40,684 nucleotides of DNA. It comes from Billgrantia bachuensis. Lineage in GTDB: Bacteria; Pseudomonadota; Gammaproteobacteria; Pseudomonadales; Halomonadaceae. A model generated the notes under the pieces. The model searched no databases. It was given only the letters and a program-made list of their open reading frames with translations, and had not been told where the DNA came from. A program made the translations under genes and the position numbers. Below are positions 36,240 through 40,684 of this stretch, piece by piece (positions within the stretch are counted from its first letter, which is position 1; each line of letters opens with the position of its first letter). The DNA lies in the NCBI RefSeq assembly GCF_011742165.1, contig NZ_JAAQTO010000069.1, forward strand, positions 1 through 40,684. Direction: 5' to 3'.

Positions 36240-36310
36240 GCCTTACTCCTGACCGTAAATGGCTTACCTAGACTAGCACTCCAGCGATCAGCAAGTCCTG
36301 CCCATGGCGA

Positions 36311-36643
36311 TCACGGTTCTCCTTCCTGCTCGGCGCAGTCGAGACAAAGCGTGGCGTAGGGAATCACCTCGAGCCTTCGGGGGTCGATCGGCTCACCGCA
36401 ACGCTCACACAGCTCGCCCTCACCTTCCTCGATGCGTTCGAGCGCATGCATGACCTGCCCCAGCTCCTCTTCAGCCTCCTCCTCGAGGGCATCGATCACG
36501 TCTTCGTTCTCGAGTTCGATGGCTTGTTCTTCCATGTCGCGATCGAGAGGGTTCTCCAAGCGTATCTTGTGAACCTTGTAGCGATCGACCCGCTCGACGA
36601 GCTCATCTCGCAGCGCTTCCAGCTCGGCTTGACGATCTTGCAT
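36311..36643 (-). CDS. DksA/TraR-family C4 zinc-finger protein
   Basis: 110 residues, shorter than DksA (about 150). An N-terminal coiled coil (about 3-75, LEALRDELVERVDRYKVHKI and many Glu) leads to a zinc finger with Cys79, Cys82, Cys100 and Cys103 (CERCGEPIDP and ATLCLDC). DksA relatives reach into the secondary channel of RNA polymerase and change promoter choice in starvation. Here the coiled-coil tip lacks a clear DxxDxA motif, so it may act differently. The start at 36643 has GGAGG six bases upstream; the longer reading frame upstream of it is not supported. Confidence 0.88.
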   Translation of the reverse strand: MQDRQAELEALRDELVERVDRYKVHKIRLENPLDRDMEEQAIELENEDVIDALEEEAEEELGQVMHALERIEEGEGELCERCGEPIDPRRLEVIPYATLCLDCAEQEGEP

Positions 36644-36734
36644 GGGATACCTCCGTTGGTGATAACCCACCCCTTGTAGACGGCTTACACCCTTGTAATA
36701 GCACAGCAGGCCGAGCACCGGAGGCGACACGCTG

Positions 36735-37340
36735 TCAGAGGCTCGCTGCGCCGGTATCGAAGACGAGAGGATAGCGGCTTTTCACGTACGGCAGGCAGGG
36801 GAAGACCTGCTCGCCCAGTTGCATGAGCCGAGCGGTGATTTGCGAGCACTCCTCCACGCTCAGGAAGGGACCGATGCGCTGCTCCTGGCCCCTCGCATGG
36901 AGGGTAAACTCATAGAACTCCGGCTGAAAACGCGTCTGGTCGCGCAGGCGATCGGCATAGGTATCGACCAGCGCGGCCGCGTCACTGAAGATGCCGCACA
37001 GTCTCTCATAGCGAGACAGGGCAAAGGTTCGGGTATCGGTCACCTCGCTCTCGTCCAGATGAGTTCGCATCAGGCAATAATATTTCTTGTTGTCGAGGAT
37101 GCTCAGTGAGCGTGTAAAGAGCTCATGGCTGATGCGCATGAGTTCGGCGGCATCCGCGCTGTAGGTGGCGCTCTCCTCGTATCGAGTCGTCTCCGGCTCC
37201 TGCCCGACGGCCATGTCGATATTCGGCCCGAGCGGCCATAACAGTATCCATGCCATAAATGCCAGTATCGAGACGATGGCGATGGTAGGACCTTTCTGGC
37301 CAAGAAATTCTGATCCTGCCTTCCTGGTTAGCGTGATCAT
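36735..37340 (-). CDS. Membrane-anchored protein of unknown function
   Basis: 201 residues. It starts MITLTRKAGSEFLGQKGPTI with one hydrophobic segment (about 18-37, TIAIVSILAFMAWILLWPLG). A 160-residue region follows, probably periplasmic, with YYCLMRTHLDESEVTDTRTF and three further Cys. AGGAGG lies 5 nt upstream of the ATG, which rules out the longer upstream frame. The 155-nt leader carries several GGA motifs (for example CACGGATGG and GTGGGACGG, plus the Shine-Dalgarno CAGGAGGG), so it could be a CsrA/RsmA target; that is a guess. It is the first protein gene next to the sRNA array. The family is not recognised. Confidence 0.78.
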   Translation of the reverse strand: MITLTRKAGSEFLGQKGPTIAIVSILAFMAWILLWPLGPNIDMAVGQEPETTRYEESATYSADAAELMRISHELFTRSLSILDNKKYYCLMRTHLDESEVTDTRTFALSRYERLCGIFSDAAALVDTYADRLRDQTRFQPEFYEFTLHARGQEQRIGPFLSVEECSQITARLMQLGEQVFPCLPYVKSRYPLVFDTGAASL

Positions 37341-37494
37341 TCTTCCCTCCTGAGTTGAGTCCCGCTGAGCCTGCCTGGCTCTCTCTTTCGCTCTTTTCAC
37401 TCCTCGCTGAATGCTGCTTCTGAGCCATCCGTGGCCGCATCGGCCCGTCCCACGGCGGCAGCCCTCCGTCAGACGACTGCCCGGAGACAAATAT

Positions 37495-37587
37495 AAAGAA
37501 AGCCCGACCGCCAGGCCGAGCTTCGATCTCTGCATCCACTGCCGAACTTGTTGGCGTCCTGCCCGCTTAGCTCCGGCTCGCTTCCCT
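37495..37587 (-). ncRNA. Degenerate CsrB/RsmZ-like unit
   Basis: The terminator stem AGCTCGGCC / GGTCGGGCT (37500-37522, with G-U pairs) is followed by TTCTTT. About 90 nt upstream on the minus strand is GATAGA, a possible -10. Between them are only four GGA motifs (CAGGGAAG, CCGGAGC, CAGGACG, GTGGATG). The dyad TTAACCTGCGTTAA (37625-37638) lies at about -45, as in the clear copies, but no GacA box is visible. Either a decayed copy or the remains of a terminator. Confidence 0.4.
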
Positions 37588-37734
37588 GGCCCCTCTATCG
37601 TGGCACTGTTCACACGCCGAAGAATTAACCTGCGTTAACCAAAAAGAAACGAATTTAATCGAATGATCACCTTTGCACGAAAATGCAAACCAAATGAAAC
37701 GAAACCAGATATTCCTGATACCTGAGCCTCAGGC

Positions 37735-37872
37735 AAAAAGAAAGCCCGGCACTAGGCCGGGCTTCAATTCCTGGTTCCTTTCCAGCTCACCATGACGATC
37801 CTGTCATGCATCCTTGGCGTCATCGAGCATCCTCTGCTCGGTCTTCCCTCTTCCCCGCCTCCTTGCGAGATA
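37735..37872 (-). ncRNA. CsrB/RsmZ-family regulatory RNA, copy A
   Basis: About 138 nt with nine GGA motifs. Two are in clear hairpin loops: GAGCA-GAGGA-TGCTC and ATGAC-AGGATC-GTCAT. It ends in a terminator AAGCCCGGC / GCCGGGCTT (37742-37764) followed by TTCTTTTT. The start is placed 7 nt after TAGGCT (37879-37884). A weak dyad TTGAGG-N6-CTTTTG (37931-37948) lies at about -67, where the other copies have a GacA box. RNAs of this type bind several CsrA/RsmA dimers through GGA and relieve repression of their target mRNAs. No open reading frame with a ribosome site is present. The exact ends are estimates. Confidence 0.72.
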
Positions 37873-38004
37873 CTCACCAGCCTAGTGACGGAATACGGCA
37901 ATGGCTAATGAACATATTTCATCGGCACACTTGAGGCGAAAGCTTTTGACAATGCGAGGCTCACAACCGGTACCTGCACAGGCCTAGCGCCTGTCTCGAT
38001 GCAT

Positions 38005-38128
38005 AGAGATAAGCCCGGCCATGTAGCCGGGCTTGTTTCGATTCCTTCCACACTTCCTACGGCGTCCTTTCCTCTGCTCCTGATTACCAGACCTTCCTGG
38101 CGCCTTCTTCCCTGAGGGGCCCTCCCGG
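38005..38128 (-). ncRNA. CsrB/RsmZ-family regulatory RNA, copy B
   Basis: About 124 nt with nine GGA motifs. One is in the loop of GGGCC-GGGAG-GGCCC near the 5' end. Others, such as CAGGAAG, AAGGACG and TAGGAAG, lie in linkers. The terminator AAGCCCGGC / GCCGGGCTT (38011-38034) is followed by ATCTCT, a poor T-run. The start is set 7 nt after the -10-like TATATG (38135-38140). A GacA-type box at 38191-38208 centres at about -71. It is followed downstream by copy A and preceded by the small winged-helix gene, all on the minus strand. Confidence 0.72.
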
Positions 38129-38190
38129 CCCGACCATATACAGCTTGCCAGATCGGTCGCAGGAAAGATGCCGACATCGCCTCTTCGTTG

Positions 38191-38208
38191 TGTAAGACAT
38201 TGCCGACT
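38191..38208. promoter_or_regulatory. GacA-type upstream box of copy B
   Basis: TGTAAG-ACATTG-CCGACT: one perfect half-site of TGTAAG-N6-CTTACA and one degenerate half. It centres about 71 bp upstream of the predicted RNA start. Confidence 0.6.
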
Positions 38209-38240
38209 AGAAATGTAATACCCTGCCCAGGAGGTAGCGC

Positions 38241-38477
38241 CTAGCGAACTCCCAGGGCAGCATAACCCTTTGATGTGACTTCGATACGCTCCATTCCGCC
38301 CTCTTCATCACGCTTCACTCGGACCAGTCCAGCGGCTTCCAGCCCAGCCACATGCTTCTCCATGTTCAATACCTTGCTGTCTTCGCCAAGGTGACCGAAA
38401 GGAGCGGCAAGCACACCGCCATGCTGCATCGCATACGATAGAATTTCTATTTGGTGATCCGTCAGTTCGCTCCCCAT
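38241..38477 (-). CDS. Small winged-helix-like protein inside the sRNA array
   Basis: 78 residues: MGSELTDHQIEILSYAMQHG, then VLNMEKHVAGLEAAGLVRVK and ERIEVTSKGYAAL. The helix-helix-helix-wing order and the AGLVRVKRDEEGG beta-hairpin resemble the DNA-binding core of MarR-type proteins, without a dimerisation domain. AAGGAGG lies 5 nt before the ATG at 38477. An ATG seven codons upstream would overlap that site. It sits between copies B and C on the same strand; the terminator of copy C ends about 60 nt before it. It may regulate the array, but this is only suggested by position. Confidence 0.65.
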   Translation of the reverse strand: MGSELTDHQIEILSYAMQHGGVLAAPFGHLGEDSKVLNMEKHVAGLEAAGLVRVKRDEEGGMERIEVTSKGYAALGVR

Positions 38478-38540
38478 CGTGGCCTCCTTGCATGCCATGA
38501 TTTTTCCAGAGAAAGAAGCGCAAATTGTGAAATGGCAGCG

Positions 38541-38708
38541 AAAAATAGGCAGCCCCCTCACCAAGGTGAGAGGGCTGATAAAAAGCTCTCTGGAACTCCC
38601 TGACCTATAATGACATCCTGTCTCGGGCGGTCTTCCCTGTTCCGTCCACCGGCCTCCTGACCATCAAGGCTTCCTGCCTTGAAAGGCTCTCCTTGCCGCT
38701 TCGCTTAC
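38541..38708 (-). ncRNA. CsrB/RsmZ-family regulatory RNA, copy C
   Basis: About 168 nt, the longest copy, with eight GGA motifs. A perfect hairpin CAAGGC-AGGAA-GCCTTG shows the motif in the loop, the classic CsrA-binding element. The terminator differs from the other copies: AGCCCCCTCACC / GGTGAGAGGGCT on the plus strand (38551-38576), with one mismatch and a T-run (TATTTTT) five bases after the stem. A promoter TTGATT-N16-TATTCT (-10 at 38715-38720) is the best of the array. A GacA-like half-site box is at 38772-38789. An imperfect version of the -42 dyad may lie at 38745-38759. Confidence 0.72.
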
Positions 38709-38771
38709 ATCCTCAGAATAGTTTGCCTTCGTGCCAAATCAAGGCTAACAAGGAAATAAAGCGTTCCAGTA

Positions 38772-38789
38772 TGTAACGGATCGCAACGA
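38772..38789. promoter_or_regulatory. GacA-like upstream box of copy C
   Basis: TGTAAC-GGATCG-CAACGA: the first half matches TGTAAG at five of six positions, the second half is poor. It centres at about -72 from the predicted start. Confidence 0.45.
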
Positions 38790-38832
38790 AGCCCAGTCTC
38801 GCGATTGTTCTAATTTACCTGTTAGCTCAGCT

Positions 38833-38963
38833 AAAAAAGCCCGACCATCAGGCCGGGCTATGTCTTCGTTTCCTTACATCTTCCTCAAGCTTCCTGCTCG
38901 AGCATCCCTGGTGTGTGAGCCGTCCCTGACTCGGTCTTCCGTGCCGGGTTTTCCCTGCCCGAT
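38833..38963 (-). ncRNA. CsrB/RsmZ-family regulatory RNA, copy D
   Basis: About 131 nt with seven GGA motifs. It starts ATCGGGCAGGGA, nearly identical to copy E. Hairpins: CGGG-CAGGGAAAA-CCCG and CTCGAGC-AGGAA-GCTTGAG (one G-U pair), both with GGA in the loop. The terminator AGCCCGGCC / GGTCGGGCT (38838-38859) is followed by six T. The -10 is CAGAGT (38970-38975), weak as in many GacA-dependent promoters. A degenerate GacA box (39019-39035, one base short) centres at -64, and the dyad TTAACCTGGGATAA is at -35 to -48. Confidence 0.8.
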
Positions 38964-38997
38964 GCGCTTACTCTGACATCTCATCCAAGGAGCATCA

Positions 38998-39011
38998 TTA
39001 ACCTGGGATAA
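38998..39011. promoter_or_regulatory. Conserved -42 dyad of copy D
   Basis: TTAACC-TG-GGATAA, near-palindromic, between the GacA box and the -10. The same element occurs at the same distance in copies E and F. Confidence 0.55.
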
Positions 39012-39139
39012 GTAATTAGGTAGGAGACTCTGACAAGTTGCTCTCTGATAACCTTGGTCATTAGGGGGTTGCTCTGCCACCGATTCTGTCACTACGCCGG
39101 TAGACTTATTTGCGAGAGACGCCTTTCCCTCAGCAATAG

Positions 39140-39229
39140 GCAAGGCCCCGTCCATCCCTGGCCGGGGCCTTGCAGGTGCGCCTCTTCTCGTCCCTGGCGA
39201 CCGGGGCGAACCGATCGCTTGGCGAAGCG
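39140..39229 (-). ncRNA. Possible degenerate sRNA unit between copies D and E
   Basis: A long hairpin with an 11-bp stem (39140-39173, core CAAGGCCCCG / CGGGGCCTTG) has AGGGATGGA in its loop. Two more GGA motifs lie upstream of it. A -10-like TAGGGT falls just before 39229, and a degenerate box TGTAGG-AAATCT at 39287 centres at about -66. No T-run follows the hairpin. The flanking stretches 38976-39139 (apart from the copy D control sites) and 39305-39451 show nothing else that can be supported. Confidence 0.3.
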
Positions 39230-39451
39230 CTCCGCTTACCCTACCAACCGCTCGGTAGTGGCGATAGAGTCAAACGCTTACCGTCTTGTAGGAAATCTGC
39301 CATTCGTCTCGCGTGGCACCTTGATGCGCTTCACCGCCCACCTCTCGACACGCCGCCTGCTGCCGATCTACTCGGCGCGCCCCAGCACCTGCACTACCCT
39401 TACTTACTCGAGGCATTGAGGAGGAGCTACCCGCCACGAAACCCCATAAAT

Positions 39452-39584
39452 GCGAAAGCCCGGCCGTGAGGCCGGGCTGCATCTTCGCTTCCTTTCCACT
39501 TCCTCGGGCTTCCTGCCCGAGCCTCCTTGGTACGTGAGCCTTCCATGACTCGGTCTTCCTTGTCTCGGGTTCTCCCTGCCCGAT
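39452..39584 (-). ncRNA. CsrB/RsmZ-family regulatory RNA, copy E
   Basis: About 133 nt with eight GGA motifs; the clearest copy. Hairpins TCGGG-CAGGGAGAA-CCCGA and CTCGGGC-AGGAA-GCCCGAG both show GGA in the loop, and the second has a perfect 7-bp stem. A linker GAAGTGGAAAGGAAGCGAAG with two more motifs leads to the terminator AGCCCGGCC-TCAC-GGCCGGGCT (39457-39478) and TTT. The -10 is CATAGT (39591-39596). The dyad TTAACTTGGGATAA is at -36 to -49 and a GacA box at -65. It lies downstream of the sugE gene on the same strand. Confidence 0.82.
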
Positions 39585-39619
39585 AAGCACACTATGCCAG
39601 CTCGCCATGGGGCAGAACG

Positions 39620-39633
39620 TTAACTTGGGATAA
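39620..39633. promoter_or_regulatory. Conserved -42 dyad of copy E
   Basis: TTAACT-TG-GGATAA at -36 to -49 from the predicted start, one base different from the copy in unit D. Confidence 0.55.
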
Positions 39634-39640
39634 GTCCGCT

Positions 39641-39658
39641 TGTAAGAGATTGCCGACA
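39641..39658. promoter_or_regulatory. GacA-type upstream box of copy E
   Basis: TGTAAG-AGATTG-CCGACA: one perfect half-site, and four of six positions in the other. Centre at about -65. Confidence 0.6.
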
Positions 39659-39693
39659 CGGCTTGTGAGCGTTGGTGACAGCAGGCAGCACTC

Positions 39694-39713
39694 TTCGGTC
39701 AGGTTCGGTCAGG
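39694..39713. repeat. Two tandem copies of a 10-mer at the sugE stop
   Basis: TTCGGTCAGG occurs twice in a row; the second copy includes the sugE stop codon. Probably a small local duplication. Confidence 0.6.
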
Positions 39714-40023
39714 TCGCCAGCTTCATGGTCGCGATGCCGGCGACAATCAGCAAGGCGGCCAAGACACGCAGGGGCGACACGGCCTCCCCCAGAAACCACA
39801 CGCCGACGGCAAAGGTCCCTACGGCACCGATACCGGTCCAGATCATGTAGGCCGTCCCCAGCGGTAAGCTGCGCATCGCGATCGCCAGTAACCCGAACGA
39901 CCCTACCATCGTCACCAACATGACGGTTGTCGGCAACAGGCGCGTGAAACCGTGAGATTGTTTCATCGCAAACGCCCACACAACCTCCAGCAGCCCGGCC
40001 AGGCCGAGAAGCACCCAGGACAT
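39709..40023 (-). CDS. sugE: SugE/Gdx-type guanidinium exporter (SMR family)
   Basis: 104 residues with four membrane segments, the SMR size. It starts MSWVLLGLAGLLEVVWAFAM, with the essential Glu13 in the first helix and the SugE/Gdx pattern LEVVWAFAMKQS. It continues LPLGTAYMIWTGIGAVGTFA and ends RVLAALLIVAGIATMKLAT. Gdx proteins exchange guanidinium for protons at the inner membrane. The start at 40023 is preceded by GAGAGGAAAAGGGG; the longer upstream frame is untranslated leader. A guanidine-II riboswitch in that leader supports a guanidinium exporter over a general drug exporter. It lies between sRNA copies E and F on the same strand. Confidence 0.93.
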   Translation of the reverse strand: MSWVLLGLAGLLEVVWAFAMKQSHGFTRLLPTTVMLVTMVGSFGLLAIAMRSLPLGTAYMIWTGIGAVGTFAVGVWFLGEAVSPLRVLAALLIVAGIATMKLAT

Positions 40024-40043
40024 GGAAAGCCCCTTTTCCTCTC

Positions 40044-40090
40044 TCGGGTCGTCCCGAAATGTATGCCCGATATGGGGGAGGTCGTCCTCC
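40044..40090 (-). ncRNA. Guanidine-II (mini-ykkC) riboswitch
   Basis: Two short hairpins on the minus strand, both with the loop ACGA: GGAGG-ACGA-CCTCC (40077-40090) and TCGGG-ACGA-CCCGA (40044-40057), joined by 19 nt. Paired hairpins with ACGR loops are the defining feature of the class. In known examples two guanidinium ions bind the loops, bringing them together and freeing the ribosome binding site. Here the site (40028-40038) follows directly and the predicted transcription start is just upstream. Confidence 0.9.
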
Positions 40091-40098
40091 GGGACGCG

Positions 40099-40104
40099 AT
40101 TATA
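40099..40104 (-). promoter_or_regulatory. -10 box of the sugE promoter
   Basis: Perfect TATAAT on the minus strand. The -35 region is poor (CTGAAT at 17 nt). The predicted start near 40092 begins the riboswitch almost at once. Confidence 0.6.
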
Positions 40105-40151
40105 AGCCAGCGCGACTCGACATTCAGGGAGAGTCTTCCGCCCCATGGAGT

Positions 40152-40178
40152 AAAAAAGCCCTGACCGGTAGCCAGGGC
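40152..40178 (-). terminator. Terminator upstream of sugE with no assigned gene
   Basis: Stem GCCCTG / CAGGGC (40158-40178) with a 9-nt loop, then six T. It lies 48 nt upstream of the sugE -10. The 110 nt before it contain further self-complementary segments (for example TCCC-AAAC-GGGA) but no supportable protein gene. Confidence 0.65.
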
Positions 40179-40289
40179 CAGGCTCGATGAGACGCGATTT
40201 TTTAGCGATCCCGTTTGGGAACGCGAAAGCATAGCGTCCCTCGCACGGGTAGGAAGCTGCCAGGGGAAACGCTTCGTCCAGCCGATCAT

Positions 40290-40428
40290 AAAAAAAAGCC
40301 CGACCACTGGGGCCGGGCTTTCAATCAACGCTTCCCTTTCCACCAACCTTGAGCATCCTGCTCAAGCATCCTTGGGGTATGAGCATTCCGTCGCTCGGCC
40401 TTCCCTGTAGGACTCTCCCTAGCCCGTT
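40290..40428 (-). ncRNA. CsrB/RsmZ-family regulatory RNA, copy F
   Basis: About 137 nt with seven GGA motifs. It starts AACGGGCTAGGGAGA, similar to copies D and E. It has a perfect hairpin CTTGAGC-AGGAT-GCTCAAG with GGA in the loop, then GTGGAAAGGGAAG. The terminator AAGCCCGGCC / GGTCGGGCTT (40296-40320) is followed by eight T, the strongest of the array. The -10 is TACCTT (40435-40440). The dyad TTATCCCAAGTTAA (same element, opposite orientation) is at -35 to -48. A half GacA box is at -64 and a perfect one at -87. Confidence 0.8.
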
Positions 40429-40462
40429 GACTTCAAGGTAGTCGCTCCGAGCGAAAAGCGGT

Positions 40463-40476
40463 TTATCCCAAGTTAA
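40463..40476. promoter_or_regulatory. Conserved -42 dyad of copy F (inverted)
   Basis: TTATCC-CA-AGTTAA on the plus strand, the reverse of the copy E form, at -35 to -48. Confidence 0.55.
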
Positions 40477-40483
40477 CCAATGT

Positions 40484-40524
40484 CGTAAGAAATACGCTTC
40501 GCTTCTTGTAAGACATGGCTTACA
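40484..40524. promoter_or_regulatory. GacA boxes of copy F: one half-site and one perfect dyad
   Basis: CGTAAG (40484-40489) begins a half-conserved box centred at about -64. TGTAAG-ACATGG-CTTACA (40507-40524) is a perfect match to the GacA upstream activating sequence, centred at about -87. Confidence 0.7.
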
Positions 40525-40565
40525 AGGTGCATGCAGGCTCGATGCCTCTTGCCCTCTAATTTCCT

Positions 40566-40588
40566 GCCGGGCTGGCTCCAAGCCCGGC
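40566..40588. other. Hairpin at the edge of the tandem repeat
   Basis: An 8-bp stem GCCGGGCT / AGCCCGGC with a 7-nt loop and no T-run on either strand. It uses the same GCCCGGC core as the sRNA terminators, so it may be the rest of a further copy cut off by the repeat. Confidence 0.4.

Positions 40589-40684
<96 letters not shown>

Noticed and set aside
39170..39469. 99-codon plus-strand frame ending LLEALRRSYPPRNP
   Set aside because: Its latter part looks slightly protein-like, but there is no ribosome site, it runs into the terminator of sRNA copy E and no family is recognised. It may be a gene remnant, but it cannot be supported.
37495..40320. Repeated GCCCGGC hairpins read as REP elements or a CRISPR array
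   Set aside because: The repeats are about 130-900 nt apart and all point the same way. Most are followed by T-runs, and each ends a GGA-rich unit with its own promoter. There are no regular spacers.
39963..40346. 127-codon frame across the sugE leader
   Set aside because: It crosses the terminator at 40152-40178, the sugE promoter and the riboswitch, and has no ribosome site.

Overview
The window looks like chromosomal DNA of a high-GC gammaproteobacterium of the Halomonas type (Halomonadaceae). The grounds are Pseudomonas-like protein sequences throughout, the gene order sdhCDAB-sucAB-lpd-sucCD facing away from gltA, a PTS-type nag cluster in the order nagR-nagA-nagB-II-nagF-nagE, and gltX followed by tRNA-Ala and tRNA-Glu. 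No insertion sequence, prophage or CRISPR array was seen.

Layout: 1-1324 holds a two-component pair (histidine kinase cut by the window edge, OmpR-type regulator). 1448-2245 is a HAD phosphatase. 2436-9630 is an N-acetylglucosamine uptake and catabolism operon on the minus strand, with a promoter embedded in five 11-bp repeats. 9857-11797 is RNase II. 11852-12730 is a DUF1989 protein. 12818-18135 is a type I secretion pair beside a divergent gene for a probable secreted beta-helix/RTX protein. 18232-29836 is the TCA-cycle block (minus strand), in which sdhA is broken by a short scrambled segment as read here. 30297-31580 is gltA, followed by a beta-hydroxyacid dehydrogenase. 33074-34803 carries tRNA-Glu, tRNA-Ala and gltX. 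35049-37340 carries a regulator, a lipoprotein, a DksA-like protein and a membrane-anchored protein of unknown function.

The last 3.3 kb is the most unusual part. It is mostly non-coding and holds six clear tandem copies, all on the minus strand, of a 124-168 nt RNA gene. Each copy carries 7-9 GGA motifs, several of them in hairpin loops, and ends in a hairpin terminator of which five share an AGCCCGGC-type stem. These are the hallmarks of CsrB/RsmX/RsmY/RsmZ RNAs, which titrate the translational regulator CsrA/RsmA. Upstream of each predicted start, at about -65, lies a match (perfect to degenerate) to the GacA box TGTAAG-N6-CTTACA. Three clear copies and one degenerate copy also carry a dyad near TTAACCTGGGATAA at about -42. 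Two small protein genes sit inside the array: a winged-helix-like protein, and a SugE/Gdx guanidinium exporter preceded by a textbook guanidine-II (mini-ykkC) riboswitch.

How the parts fit: the nag genes feed GlcNAc carbon into central metabolism, the sdh-suc-gltA block runs the TCA cycle, and the tail of the window is probably an expanded output of a Gac/Rsm post-transcriptional circuit. The protein parts of that circuit (GacS, GacA, CsrA/RsmA) are not in the window. All functional calls come from reading the sequence only; no database search was run.
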